64,000 bases of DNA, taken from positions 1 to 64,000 of the forward strand of contig NZ_QGSZ01000175.1 in NCBI RefSeq assembly GCF_003857055.1, read 5' to 3'. Position numbers and translations under genes: made by a program. The number at the start of each line of letters is the position of its first letter. Within the stretch, counting starts at the first letter, position 1. The stretch comes from Micromonospora inaquosa (GTDB taxonomy: Bacteria; Actinomycetota; Actinomycetes; Mycobacteriales; Micromonosporaceae). The notes under the pieces were generated by a model. The model was not told the DNA's origin, ran no database searches, and worked only from the letters and a program-made list of their open reading frames with translations. Of this stretch, positions 9,057 through 17,270 are shown piece after piece.

Positions 9057-10067
9057 GTGTCGGGTGACCGTCCCAGCCCGCTCGTCATCGAGCGCATCCT
9101 GCGCGATCGCGAGGGCATCTGGCAGCAGATCGTGGCCGAGCGTGACCTCAACGCCCTGACCGGGCGGATGCTGACCAGCTCCGCCATCGCGTTGGCCTGC
9201 TACGGCGCGGTGCTGGGCTTCTTCCACAGCCCGCTGATGGCGCTGACCTCGGCGCTGAAGCTGCCACTGCTGTTCCTGGTCACGCTGGCCATCTGCCTGC
9301 CCACGCTCTACCTGTTCAACCTGGTCTTCGGCGCCCGGCTCTCGGTGCGGCAGTCGTTGGCGCTGGTGATGGTGGCGATCACGGTCACCTCGATGCTCGC
9401 GGTGGCGTTCGCGCCGATCAGCCTCTTCTTCCTGATCACCGCCAACGACTACGGGTTCTTCAAGCTGCTCAACGTGGCGATCCTGGCCCTGTCGGCGCTG
9501 GTCGGGTTGCGCTTCCTGACCGGCGGCATGCAGGTGCTCAATGATCACGGCCTGCTCGCGCCGGAGGCCGCCAACGTGCCGGCGCCGGTCCAGGCCGTAC
9601 CGGCAGCGGTCCAGGCCGTGCCAGCACCGGTCCAGGCCGTACCGGCGCCGGTCCAGGCCGTGCCGGCAGCGGTGCCCGCCGAGGCGACGCCGGCCACCGC
9701 TCCGGTCGCCGTGCCGGTCGGAGCCGCGGTGGCCGAGTCGACGTCGAACGGTGCCGTGACCACCGCCCCAGCTCCGGCGCAGGTTCCGACGCAGTGGGCC
9801 GGGCAGCCGGCCGGTGCCTCGTTCCCGCCCGGCTACGGGCCGCAACGCCCATGGGACGGTCGTCCGGTCCCACGCGCCGAGCCGACGCAACGGCCGACGA
9901 GCATGACCCTGCTCTACATCTGGATCCTGCTCTTCGGTTTCGTCGGCACCCAACTGGCCTGGACGCTGCGCCCGTTCTTCGGCGACCCCGGCCAGGACTT
10001 CGCCTTCTTCCGCAGCATCGACGGCAACTTCTACGCGGAGATCCTGCGCACCATCGCCAACCTCTGA
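9057..10067 (+). CDS. Membrane protein with Val-Gln-Ala-Val-Pro repeat linker, unknown function
   Basis: 336 residues. The N-terminal half has about four hydrophobic segments (residues 45-165) after a short cytoplasmic head (VIERILRDREGIWQQIVAERD). A long Ala/Pro/Val-rich region (about 175-275) carries four copies of a 7-residue repeat, and a last hydrophobic segment (LLYIWILLFGFVGTQLAW) precedes a C-terminal tail (FFGDPGQDFAFFRSIDGNFY). The GTG start at 9057 follows GAGAGGGG. The arrangement suggests an envelope protein whose Pro/Ala linker spans the periplasm or wall before a second membrane anchor. I do not recognise a named family, and neighbours give no function. Confidence 0.8.
   Translation: MSGDRPSPLVIERILRDREGIWQQIVAERDLNALTGRMLTSSAIALACYGAVLGFFHSPLMALTSALKLPLLFLVTLAICLPTLYLFNLVFGARLSVRQSLALVMVAITVTSMLAVAFAPISLFFLITANDYGFFKLLNVAILALSALVGLRFLTGGMQVLNDHGLLAPEAANVPAPVQAVPAAVQAVPAPVQAVPAPVQAVPAAVPAEATPATAPVAVPVGAAVAESTSNGAVTTAPAPAQVPTQWAGQPAGASFPPGYGPQRPWDGRPVPRAEPTQRPTSMTLLYIWILLFGFVGTQLAWTLRPFFGDPGQDFAFFRSIDGNFYAEILRTIANL
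9588..9671 (+). repeat. Four 21-bp in-frame tandem repeats (VQAVPAP/A)
   Basis: Units start at 9588, 9609, 9630 and 9651, each of the form GTCCAGGCCGTACCGGCAGCG with third-position and Pro/Ala variants. They encode VQAVPAA or VQAVPAP in the linker of the membrane protein. Near-identical units suggest recent expansion or contraction. Confidence 0.9.
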
Positions 10068-10105
10068 AGTGCGCCCGGCGGGCGAAGGCAGTTGGTTGCC
10101 TGCCT

Positions 10106-10123
10106 CGTTACCGGTTAGTAACG
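10106..10123. promoter_or_regulatory. Palindromic operator-like site before the thioesterase gene
   Basis: CGTTAC-CGGTTA-GTAACG is a perfect 6-bp inverted repeat with a 6-bp spacer, ending 7 bp before the ATG at 10131. Its size and TTAC/GTAA half-sites resemble TetR-family operators that control acyl-CoA genes. The regulator is not identifiable from the window. Confidence 0.45.
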
Positions 10124-10130
10124 TCAGGTC

Positions 10131-10595
10131 ATGACTATCGACTCCCGCCAGGTGGTGGCCGGCATGCTGGAAGCGGTGCCGTTCGCCCGTACCCTCGGTC
10201 TTGAGTTCGTCGAGGTGGCGCCCGAGGCGGAGGGTGGCGTGCGGGCAGTCGTCCGGCTGCCCGACTCGCCGGCCAACCACAACCACATCGGCGGTCCGCA
10301 CGCCGGCGCCATCTTCACCCTCGGTGAGACGGCCTCCGGCGCGGTCGTGCTGGCCGCCTTCGGGCAGCTGCTCGACCGGGCCGTGCCGTTGGCCGTCCGG
10401 GCCGACATCGCCTACCGGAAACTCGCCATGGGCCCCGTGCTGGCCACCGCGCGACTCGGCCGGCCGGCAGCCGAGGTGATCGAGGAGCTGGAGGCCGGTC
10501 GGCGTCCAGAGTTCCCGGTCCCGGTGGAGATCGCCACCGAGGACGGCAAGCCGACGTCGGTGATGACCGTGATCTGGACGCTGCGACCGAATTGA
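10131..10595 (+). CDS. PaaI/DUF4442-type hotdog-fold thioesterase
   Basis: 154 residues with a hotdog-fold pattern; NHNHIGGPHAGAIFTLGETASGAVV is in the central helix region, where PaaI-type acyl-CoA thioesterases have HGG and the catalytic acidic residue. Likely hydrolyses an acyl-CoA or acyl-ACP thioester in the cytosol; the substrate is unknown. ATG start; the palindrome at 10106-10123 sits immediately upstream. Monocistronic by spacing: 60 bp separate it from the next gene, which appears to have its own promoter. Confidence 0.8.
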   Translation: MTIDSRQVVAGMLEAVPFARTLGLEFVEVAPEAEGGVRAVVRLPDSPANHNHIGGPHAGAIFTLGETASGAVVLAAFGQLLDRAVPLAVRADIAYRKLAMGPVLATARLGRPAAEVIEELEAGRRPEFPVPVEIATEDGKPTSVMTVIWTLRPN

Positions 10596-10620
10596 AACGC
10601 CGCAGGGAGGCGGAAACGGG

Positions 10621-10648
10621 TTTGCGGGTCCAACAGGGTGGATAGATT
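10621..10648 (+). promoter_or_regulatory. Predicted promoter giving a leaderless HAD-gene transcript
   Basis: TAGATT (10643-10648) is a good -10 box, with TTTGCG (10621-10626) 16 bp upstream as a -35. The GTG start codon at 10655 lies 7 bp past the -10, where transcription would begin, and there is no Shine-Dalgarno. This fits a leaderless mRNA, common in actinobacteria. Confidence 0.45.
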
Positions 10649-10654
10649 CGTAGG

Positions 10655-11458
10655 GTGCTGGGCCTACCTGCTCACGTGACCGCCTGTCTCTTCGATCTGG
10701 ACGGTGTGCTGACGCAGACCGCCCGCGTACACAACGCCGCCTGGAAGCAGACGTTCGACGAGTTTCTCCGCCAACGCGCCACTGCCTCCGGCGAGCCGTT
10801 CCAACCATTCGACCCGGGCTCGGACTACAACCGCTACGTCGACGGCCGACCCCGGGCCGACGGCGTCCGCTCGTTCCTCGCCTCCCGGGGGATCGTGCTA
10901 CCCGAAGGCGGGCCGGACGACCCGCCCGAAGCCGAGACCGTCAACGGCCTGGGCAACCGCAAGAACGTCCTTCTGCTGCAACAGCTGCGCAGCGCTGGCG
11001 TCGAGGTCTACCCGGGCTCGGTGCGGTATCTGAAGGCGGCAGCCGCCGCCGGCCTGCACCGAGCCGTTGTCACCGCGAGCGCGAACGGGGGTGAGGTGGT
11101 CACCGCCGCCGGACTTGAGTCACTGCTGCAGGCCCGGGTCGACGGGCTGGTGGCCCGCGCCGAGGGGCTGCCCGGCAAACCACACCCCGACACGTTCCTC
11201 GCCGGGGCCAGGCTGCTCGGCGTCGACCCGACACAGGCCGCCGTCTTCGAGGACGCGCTCTCCGGGGTGGCCGCCGGCCGCGCCGGCGGCTTCGGTTACG
11301 TGGTCGGCGTCGACCGGGTGGGGCAGGCCGACGAGCTGCTCGCCCACGGCGCCGACGTCGTGGTGAAGGACCTCGCCGACCTGCTCGACGTCGCCGAACC
11401 GCCGTCGCCGACCCGCACCGCGACCGACCCTCTGGCCGCCCGACGAGGCTCCGCATGA
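10655..11458 (+). CDS. Beta-phosphoglucomutase-like HAD phosphatase/mutase
   Basis: 267 residues of the HAD superfamily: motif I FDLDGVL (nucleophile D14, acid D16), motif II region VTASANG, and motif [18 protein letters not shown]. It probably interconverts beta-glucose 1-phosphate and glucose 6-phosphate. The next gene encodes a GH65 phosphorylase, whose product would be beta-glucose 1-phosphate, and overlaps this stop by 4 bp, so the pair should work in one disaccharide breakdown path. The GTG at 10655 keeps the family N-terminus LGLP; it lacks a ribosome binding site but fits a leaderless transcript. Confidence 0.9.
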   Translation: MLGLPAHVTACLFDLDGVLTQTARVHNAAWKQTFDEFLRQRATASGEPFQPFDPGSDYNRYVDGRPRADGVRSFLASRGIVLPEGGPDDPPEAETVNGLGNRKNVLLLQQLRSAGVEVYPGSVRYLKAAAAAGLHRAVVTASANGGEVVTAAGLESLLQARVDGLVARAEGLPGKPHPDTFLAGARLLGVDPTQAAVFEDALSGVAAGRAGGFGYVVGVDRVGQADELLAHGADVVVKDLADLLDVAEPPSPTRTATDPLAARRGSA

Positions 11459-13827
11459 TTCGTGAGCGCGCCTACCCGGTCGAGCCGTGGCACGTCCGGG
11501 AGACCCAGCTGGACATGGACGTGCTGGCCCAGTCGGAGTCGGTCTTCGCGCTGTCCAACGGGCACGTCGGTCTGCGGGGCAACCTCGACGAGGGCGAGCC
11601 GCACGGCCTGCCCGGCACCTACCTCAACTCGTTCTACGAGCTGCGGCCACTGCCGTACGCGGAGGCGGGCTACGGCTTCCCCGAGTCCGGGCAGACCATC
11701 GTCAACGTCACCAACGGCAAACTGATCCGGCTGTTGGTCGACGACGAACCGCTCGACGTGCGCTACGGAGAGCTGCTCGCCCACGAGCGGATCCTCGACC
11801 TGCGGGCCGGCACGCTGCACCGGGAGCTGCACTGGCGCTCGCCCGCCGGCCGGGAGGTCAAGGTCCGCAGCACCCGCCTCGTCTCGTTCACCCAGCGGTC
11901 CGTGGCCGCCATCAGCTACGAGGTGGAGGCCGTCGACGGCCCACTGCGGCTGATCGTGCAGTCCGAGTTGGTGGCCAACGAGTCGTTGCCTGCGCAGAGC
12001 AAGGACCCCCGGGTCGCGGCGGTGCTGGAGTCGCCGCTGCAGGCCGAGGAGGAGCTGACCACCCCCGACGGCGGGCAGCTGATCCACCGCACCAAGGTCT
12101 CCGGTCTGCGGGTCGCTGCCGCCATGGAGCACGAGGTGCACGGCCCGGACCACACCACCATTGAGTCCGAGGGATACGAGGACTGGGTGCGTACCACCAT
12201 CGCCTGCGTGCTCAAGCCCGGCGAGAAGCTGCGGGTGATCAAGTATCTGACGTACAGCTGGTCGAGTCGCCGGTCCCTGCCGGCCCTGCGCGACCAGGTC
12301 GGCGCGGCACTGGCCGGCGCCCGGCTCGACGGGTGGGACGGGCTCCACCGGGAGCAGCGCAACTATCTCGACGAGTTCTGGGACGCCTCCGACGTGCTTG
12401 TCGAGGGTGACCCGGAGGTGCAGCAGGCGGTCCGGTTCGGTCTCTTCCACGTGTTGCAGGCCGGCGCGCGCGCCGAGCAGCGGCCGATCTCGGCGAAAGG
12501 GCTGACCGGCCCCGGTTACGACGGCCACGCCTTCTGGGACACCGAGATGTTCGTCCTGCCGGTGCTCACGTACACCCAGCCGAGCGCGGTGCGCAGCGCA
12601 CTGCAGTGGCGGCACAGCACGCTGGACTCGGCGCGGGAGCGGGCCGAGACGCTCAACCTGCGGGGCGCCGCCTTCCCCTGGCGGACCATCGAGGGCCCGG
12701 AATCGTCCGGATACTGGCCGGCCGGCACGGCAGCCTTCCACATCGCCGCCGACATCGCCGACGCCGTGCGCCGCTACGTGATGGTCACCGGGGACACCCA
12801 GCTGGAACGGGAGATCGGGCTGGAGCTGCTGGTGGAGACCGCCCGGCTGTGGCGTTCGGTCGGCCACCACGACCGGCACGGGCGGTTCCACATCGATGGT
12901 GTCACCGGCCCGGACGAGTACACCGCCGTGAAGAACGACAACGTCTACACCAATCTGATGGCGCAGCGGAACCTGCTCACCGCCGCCGACGTGGTCATGC
13001 GTTACCGGGACGAGGCGTTCCATCTCGGGGTCACCGACGAGGAGGCCGCGAGCTGGCGGGACGCCGGCACCTCCATGCACGTTCCGTACGACGAGGAGCT
13101 CGGCGTCCACCAGCAGGTGGACAACTTCACCCGATTCGAGGAATGGGACTTCACGCACACACCGGCGGAGAAGTACCCGTTGCTGCTGCACTACCCGTAC
13201 TTCGAGTTGTACCGCAAGCAGGTGGTGAAGCAGGCCGACCTGGTCCTCGCCATGCACTGGCGGGGGGACGCCTTCACCCCCGAGGAGAAGGTGCGCAACT
13301 TCCTCTACTACGAGCGCCGCACCGTACGCGACTCGTCGTTGTCGGCCTGCACCCAGTCGGTGCTCGCCGCGGAGGTGGGCCACCCCGAACTCGCGCACAC
13401 CTACCTGCGTGAGGCCGCGCTGATGGACCTGCACGACCTCAACGAGAACACCCGCGACGGCGTACACATGGCGTCGTTGGCCGGCGCGTGGCTCGCCCTG
13501 GTCGGCGGGTTCGGCGGTCTGCGGGACCACGACGGTGGACTGTCCTTCGCCCCCCGGCTCTCCAGCCGCCTCAGCCGGTTGGAGTTCTCGCTCCAGTGGC
13601 GGGGGTTGTCGCTGCGGGTGGATGTCCGACCGCACCAGACGACGTACTCGCTGCGCCACGGCGGCCCGGACGACGTGGTGGAGCTGCGCCACCACGACCA
13701 GTTGCTGCGGGTGACCTGCGACGAGCCGGTGACGGTGCCGGTGCCGCCGGCCGAGCCGTCCGGCCCGCCGCCCGAACAGCCACCGGGCCGGTCTCCACTG
13801 CTGCGGTTGCCCGAGCGCGAACAGTGA
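11455..13827 (+). CDS. Glycoside hydrolase family 65 disaccharide phosphorylase (maltose/trehalose/kojibiose type)
   Basis: 790 residues, full length for GH65. An N-terminal beta-sandwich (about 1-270) is followed by the (alpha/alpha)6 catalytic barrel containing [20 protein letters not shown]488 in GPDEYT is the expected general acid. A C-terminal beta domain follows. Cytosolic inverting phosphorolysis of an alpha-linked glucose disaccharide gives beta-glucose 1-phosphate, which suits the coupled upstream mutase. The exact disaccharide cannot be set from sequence. ATG start inside the 3' end of the HAD gene. The Pro/Gly-rich C-terminal tail (about 765-790) is probably disordered. Confidence 0.93.
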   Translation: MIRERAYPVEPWHVRETQLDMDVLAQSESVFALSNGHVGLRGNLDEGEPHGLPGTYLNSFYELRPLPYAEAGYGFPESGQTIVNVTNGKLIRLLVDDEPLDVRYGELLAHERILDLRAGTLHRELHWRSPAGREVKVRSTRLVSFTQRSVAAISYEVEAVDGPLRLIVQSELVANESLPAQSKDPRVAAVLESPLQAEEELTTPDGGQLIHRTKVSGLRVAAAMEHEVHGPDHTTIESEGYEDWVRTTIACVLKPGEKLRVIKYLTYSWSSRRSLPALRDQVGAALAGARLDGWDGLHREQRNYLDEFWDASDVLVEGDPEVQQAVRFGLFHVLQAGARAEQRPISAKGLTGPGYDGHAFWDTEMFVLPVLTYTQPSAVRSALQWRHSTLDSARERAETLNLRGAAFPWRTIEGPESSGYWPAGTAAFHIAADIADAVRRYVMVTGDTQLEREIGLELLVETARLWRSVGHHDRHGRFHIDGVTGPDEYTAVKNDNVYTNLMAQRNLLTAADVVMRYRDEAFHLGVTDEEAASWRDAGTSMHVPYDEELGVHQQVDNFTRFEEWDFTHTPAEKYPLLLHYPYFELYRKQVVKQADLVLAMHWRGDAFTPEEKVRNFLYYERRTVRDSSLSACTQSVLAAEVGHPELAHTYLREAALMDLHDLNENTRDGVHMASLAGAWLALVGGFGGLRDHDGGLSFAPRLSSRLSRLEFSLQWRGLSLRVDVRPHQTTYSLRHGGPDDVVELRHHDQLLRVTCDEPVTVPVPPAEPSGPPPEQPPGRSPLLRLPEREQ

Positions 13828-13829
13828 CA

Positions 13830-13857
13830 GGCGGGGCGGGAATGTTCCCGCCCCGCC
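13830..13857 (+). terminator. Strong GC hairpin after the GH65 gene
   Basis: GGCGGGGCGGGAA and its exact reverse complement are separated by 2 nt, starting 3 bp after the stop at 13827. It also faces the converging minus-strand gene ending at 13901, so it could serve both directions. Confidence 0.75.
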
Positions 13858-13900
13858 CGCCCGCGCCGCTGAGCCAGACCGGCTCACCGGTCGTGGTGTG

Positions 13901-14095
13901 TCAGACCGGCTCGCCGGTGGACGGACGCCCGATCGCATCCCGGGGGGCCGCCGCCTTCGGGTCGTCGGGCAGCCGGGCCGACGCGGCCTGGTCTCCGAAA
14001 TCCTGCTCCCCGAAGTCCTGGTTGCGCTCCGCGTCCTGTTCCCGCTGGGCCTGCTCGGTCAGCTGCTGCTGCCGGGAAATCTGCTGCTTGGCCAT
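13901..14095 (-). CDS. Small hydrophilic Gln-rich protein, unknown
   Basis: 64 residues, opening MAKQQISRQQQLTEQAQREQ and continuing with acidic and Gln/Asp-rich sequence (NQDFGEQDFGDQ). No membrane segment, no cysteine and no recognised domain; it is likely partly disordered. The ATG at 14095 is chosen over longer starts because CGAGGA lies upstream and the N-terminal Lys/Gln-rich segment begins there. It is divergent from the hydrolase gene at 14293 across about 200 bp. The repeat FGEQDFGDQ is a short internal duplication. A real gene seems likely from start context and codon use, but function is unknown. Confidence 0.6.
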   Translation of the reverse strand: MAKQQISRQQQLTEQAQREQDAERNQDFGEQDFGDQAASARLPDDPKAAAPRDAIGRPSTGEPV

Positions 14096-14292
14096 GGCGA
14101 TCCTCGCGATCCGTCGGGGCGCGGTTGCGCCGACACGGTCTGCGGTCGTTCGTCGCGTACCCGACGCCCCACCCGGCAAACGCGCCACCCGGCGGCCTGC
14201 GCACAGCCCTGCTGTGACACCGGCGCCGCCGGCGTGCGTGGCGTGCGGCGGGCCGGGTACCCGGATCATTGTCGAGCAGCCGGAGGTGGGGC

Positions 14293-14943
14293 ATGGACGA
14301 GCAGCAGACTGTGACAGTTCCGATCGGGGACGCCAAGCTCCCCGCCGACCTGAGGCTGCCCGGCCAGCCGGCCGGTGTGGTGCTGTTCGCGCACGGCAGC
14401 GGCAGTTCGCGGCACAGTCCGCGCAACGTGGCGGTGGCCCGGACGCTGAACGACCGAGGGCTCGGCACCGTGCTGGCGGATCTGCTCACCCCCGTCGAGG
14501 ACGAGGTGGACACGCGAACCGCCGAGCTGCGCTTCGACATCGGGTTGCTGGCCAGCCGGCTGGCCGGGATCATTGACTGGCTCGCCACGGCGCGTCCCGC
14601 CGGTGACGTGCCGATCGGCCTGTTCGGGGCCAGTACGGGTGCTGCCGCCGCCCTGGTCGCGGCGTCGTCCCGTGCCGATCGGGTGGCTGCCGTTGTCAGC
14701 CGAGGTGGTCGGCCGGACCTGGCCGACGACGCGTTGGCCCAGGTGCGCACGCCGACGTTGCTGTTGGTGGGCGGGCTGGACGAAGAGGTGATCGCGCTCA
14801 ACGAGCAGGCGCTGACCGAGTTGGGGGATGTTGCCGAGCTGCGGGTGATCCCCGGCGCCACGCATCTGTTCGAGGAGCCCGGCACCCTTGATCAGGTCGC
14901 CGACCAGGCCGGCACCTGGTTCACCACGCACCTCAGCCGCTGA
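14293..14943 (+). CDS. Alpha/beta hydrolase (dienelactone hydrolase-like)
   Basis: 216 residues with the alpha/beta-hydrolase layout: VLFAHGSGSSRHS oxyanion loop, nucleophile elbow GASTG, acid in LLLVGGLDEEV, and the histidine in IPGATHLFEEPG. Cytosolic hydrolase; substrate unknown. The ATG at 14293 has GGAGGTGGGG just upstream and is preferred to a TTG at 14269. Its stop (TGA, 14941-14943) abuts the stop of the converging AI-2E gene in a TGATCA sequence. Confidence 0.85.
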   Translation: MDEQQTVTVPIGDAKLPADLRLPGQPAGVVLFAHGSGSSRHSPRNVAVARTLNDRGLGTVLADLLTPVEDEVDTRTAELRFDIGLLASRLAGIIDWLATARPAGDVPIGLFGASTGAAAALVAASSRADRVAAVVSRGGRPDLADDALAQVRTPTLLLVGGLDEEVIALNEQALTELGDVAELRVIPGATHLFEEPGTLDQVADQAGTWFTTHLSR

Positions 14944-16044
14944 TCAGTCAGTGGGTAGGAGGGCCGAGGCCGAGCGGCGCTGTTGGACGGTGTCGATGAC
15001 GCGCCAGAGGACGGCGGTGATCGGGACGCTGACGAAGGCGCCGGCGATCCCCGCGATCAACGTGCCGGCGGTGACCGCCACCAGGATCACCGCCGGATGC
15101 AGTCGGACCTGCCGCTTCATGACCAACGGCTCCAGCAGGTTGCCCTCGATCTGCTGGACGGCGATCACCGCCGCGAGGGTGAGCAGCGCGGTGGTGGGAC
15201 CGTTCGCGGCCAGTGCCACCAGCACCGCCACCGCACCGGCCACCGTCGCCCCGATGATCGGCACGAACCCGCCGAGGAACGTGATCAACGCCAGCGGCAG
15301 GGCCAGTGGCACCCGCAGCACCACGAGCGCCAAGCCGATGCCCAGTGCGTCGATCGCGGCGATGAACATGGTGCCCCGGCTGTACGCGCCCAACGTCCGC
15401 CAACCGGCCCGGCCGGCCTCGGCCAGCACGGGTTGGTTCGGGCCGGACACCCGCGACAGCACCCAGTGCCACATCGACCGGCCATCCTTGAGCAAGAAAA
15501 AGAGCAGCACCAGAGCCAGCAGTGCGGAGCCGAACACCTCCGTGGCGGTCCGGGCGCCCGCCACCGGGTCCGGAGAGCTGCCACCGAGCCCCTGCCGGGC
15601 CTGGTCGACCAGCCGGTCCAGCTGCGCCTCGCTCACCGGCAGCGTGGACGTCACGAAGTCGCGGCTGCGCTCGACCCCCTGCGTCAGCTCCTGGCTGAGC
15701 TGATCGAACTGGCTGGCGGTCAGGTTCCACACCAGTGCGCCAACCCCGACCAGGATGCCGAGCAGCAGCAGTACGGTGCAGAGCGCGGCCAGCGCCGCCG
15801 GCAGGCGCAACCGGCGCAGCAGAAGCAGGACCGGATCGAGCAGTGCGGTGAGGAAGATGGTGGCGGCCAGCGCGATGGCCAACGGTGCCAACAGGACGGC
15901 GATCCGGCCCAGCAGGTAGAGCCCGGCGGTGATCACCACCAGGCAGGCGCTCCACAACACCGCGGTTCGGACCAGCCAGGGCAACGCCGCCCAGGTCTGG
16001 CGCGGCCCGGGGCCGCCTGTCGATCCGGGTTCCTCTGCGGCCAT
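14944..16044 (-). CDS. AI-2E family (UPF0118) membrane transporter
   Basis: 366-residue polytopic protein with about seven to eight membrane segments. The central amphipathic region (TASQFDQLSQELTQGVERSR) is followed by FGSALLALVLLFFLLKDG and the conserved late segments PLALITFLGGFVPIIGATVAG and IEGNLLEPLVMKRQVRLHP. The family includes exporters of autoinducer-2 and Na+/H+ antiporters; the substrate here is not determinable. The ATG at 16044 follows GAGGAGGACCGAC. A longer frame to 16290 lacks family sequence. Confidence 0.9.
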   Translation of the reverse strand: MAAEEPGSTGGPGPRQTWAALPWLVRTAVLWSACLVVITAGLYLLGRIAVLLAPLAIALAATIFLTALLDPVLLLLRRLRLPAALAALCTVLLLLGILVGVGALVWNLTASQFDQLSQELTQGVERSRDFVTSTLPVSEAQLDRLVDQARQGLGGSSPDPVAGARTATEVFGSALLALVLLFFLLKDGRSMWHWVLSRVSGPNQPVLAEAGRAGWRTLGAYSRGTMFIAAIDALGIGLALVVLRVPLALPLALITFLGGFVPIIGATVAGAVAVLVALAANGPTTALLTLAAVIAVQQIEGNLLEPLVMKRQVRLHPAVILVAVTAGTLIAGIAGAFVSVPITAVLWRVIDTVQQRRSASALLPTD

Positions 16045-16186
16045 GTCGGTCCTCCTCGATGTCGACGAGGTCGGTACCCGGTCGGTCGCACCCCGACACC
16101 CGAATGGCTGGCTGTCACCCGCGCGGATCGTACGCCGGCCGGAGTGACGCGGTTGGGTGTTCGCGAATCGCACCCGCAACGACGGC

Positions 16187-16211
16187 GTTTGCGCTGTCGG
16201 GCCGAGGGAAC
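16187..16211 (+). promoter_or_regulatory. Possible SigB/SigF-type promoter before the MT0933-like gene
   Basis: GTTT (16187-16190), 15 bp, then GGGAAC (16206-16211), 34 bp before the start at 16246. The general-stress sigma consensus in actinobacteria is about GNNT-N14-16-GGGTAY, so the second box deviates by one or two bases. Confidence 0.35.
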
Positions 16212-16245
16212 GCGAAGGGGACGGACCGGACTGAGGAGGAACGTC

Positions 16246-16428
16246 GTGGGTGACTTCATGGGCAAGGCCAAGGACTTCGCGGACAAGCACGACAAGCAGG
16301 TCGACCAGGGCACGGAGAAGGCGGGCGAGATGGCCGACAAGCGCACCGGTGGCAAGTACGACGATCAGATCGACAAGGGCGTGGACCAGGCCCAGGCGCG
16401 CACCGGTGAGGGCGACCAGGTTCGCTGA
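16246..16428 (+). CDS. Small MT0933-type antitoxin-family protein
   Basis: 60 residues, highly charged: KAKDFADKHDKQVDQGTEKA and DKRTGGKYDDQIDKGVD match the small actinobacterial family annotated as MT0933-like antitoxins (Rv0909-like). No partner toxin gene is adjacent, so an antitoxin role is doubtful here; a stress-protein role like CsbD proteins is as plausible. GTG start at 16246 with GAGGAAC upstream; an internal ATG at 16258 is an alternative. A hairpin follows the gene. Confidence 0.75.
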   Translation: MGDFMGKAKDFADKHDKQVDQGTEKAGEMADKRTGGKYDDQIDKGVDQAQARTGEGDQVR

Positions 16429-16441
16429 CTCGCGGATGGTC

Positions 16442-16469
16442 CTCCCGGGCCGCGTCGGCGACCCGGGAG
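16442..16469. terminator. Hairpin between converging genes
   Basis: CTCCCGGG (16442-16449) pairs with CCCGGGAG (16462-16469). It lies between the converging stops at 16428 (+) and 16493 (-), so it can act as a bidirectional terminator. Confidence 0.5.
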
Positions 16470-16492
16470 TGCCGGTCCGGAAGGTGCGCGGG

Positions 16493-17098
16493 TCAGCCCT
16501 GGTGCTTGTCGCGTAGCTCGTCCATCGCGGTGGGCCGGCCGCTCAACGCGTCGCGCAGCCGGTCGACCAGACCGATGCCGGGGGCGAGCAGCCTGTTCGC
16601 CGGCGGATGGTCCGGGCTCCCCGGATGCGGCCGGGTCGGCCCGATCTTCTTGATCGCCGTCACCCGGGCGGCCACCTCGATCAACTCCTCCCGGGCCGTC
16701 GCCGCGCGCAGCCGCGGAAAGAGCTCCTTCTCCTCCTCCGCCACATGGCGTCGGACGATGCTGGTCAACTGGGCGAGCAATTCGTCGAAGCGTGGCTCGG
16801 ACGGGTCGGTGGACTCCAACTCCTGCATGGTCCGCTCGGCGTCGGCGTGCTCCGCGATTTCACGGTCGGCGATCTCGTTGCCGTCGGGCAGCGCCTTGCG
16901 GGCGATCGGATACACGTACGCCTCCTCGGCCACCGAGTGGCGGACAAGTTCGGCGATCACCACGTCGGCGAGGTGCCGGCGATGCTCGGGGGTGCCCTGC
17001 CGGGTCGCCAATTCGACGAGGACTGCTTCGATCTCACGATGGTCGGAGACCAGGATGTCGACGGCATCGTGGTCGTCGGCGGTCGGTGGATTGGTCAT
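16493..17098 (-). CDS. Hemerythrin HHE domain protein
   Basis: 201 residues. The four-helix bundle ligands of HHE cation-binding proteins are visible: DHREIEAVL, VRHSVAEEAYVYP, EHADAERTMQ and RHVAEEEKELFPRL. It should bind a di-iron centre and sense or carry oxygen or reactive species in the cytosol; the exact role is unknown. ATG start at 17098. A well-matched SigB/SigF-type promoter lies 49 bp upstream, which suggests general-stress control. The C-terminal 50 residues are Pro-rich and probably disordered. Confidence 0.9.
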   Translation of the reverse strand: MTNPPTADDHDAVDILVSDHREIEAVLVELATRQGTPEHRRHLADVVIAELVRHSVAEEAYVYPIARKALPDGNEIADREIAEHADAERTMQELESTDPSEPRFDELLAQLTSIVRRHVAEEEKELFPRLRAATAREELIEVAARVTAIKKIGPTRPHPGSPDHPPANRLLAPGIGLVDRLRDALSGRPTAMDELRDKHQG

Positions 17099-17146
17099 GT
17101 CACGGCCCCTTACCGGTTGCGGGTCGGTGGGAGGTGTGCGGCTCAG

Positions 17147-17170
17147 GTACCCCCACGGGGCTGGGCAAAC
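17147..17170 (-). promoter_or_regulatory. SigB/SigF-type stress promoter of the hemerythrin gene
   Basis: On the minus strand: GTTT (17170-17167), 14 bp, GGGTAC (17152-17147), exactly the actinobacterial general-stress pattern GNNT-N14-16-GGGTAY. It lies 49 bp upstream of the start codon. Confidence 0.6.
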
Positions 17171-17270
17171 CTACGGTTGACGATGTGTTCGACGGTGTTG
17201 TTGGGGCTGTCGGGAGCGGTGGTGCGCCGGCCACCAAGATTGCCGGGCCGTTGCCGGGGTAACCGCCGCC

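Noticed and set aside
11296-13938. 880-residue minus-strand open frame opposite the GH65 gene
   Set aside because: Low-complexity shadow of a clearly recognised plus-strand enzyme.
16246-16428. Toxin-antitoxin system from the MT0933-type antitoxin name
   Set aside because: No adjacent toxin-like gene; flanking genes are a transporter and a hemerythrin.
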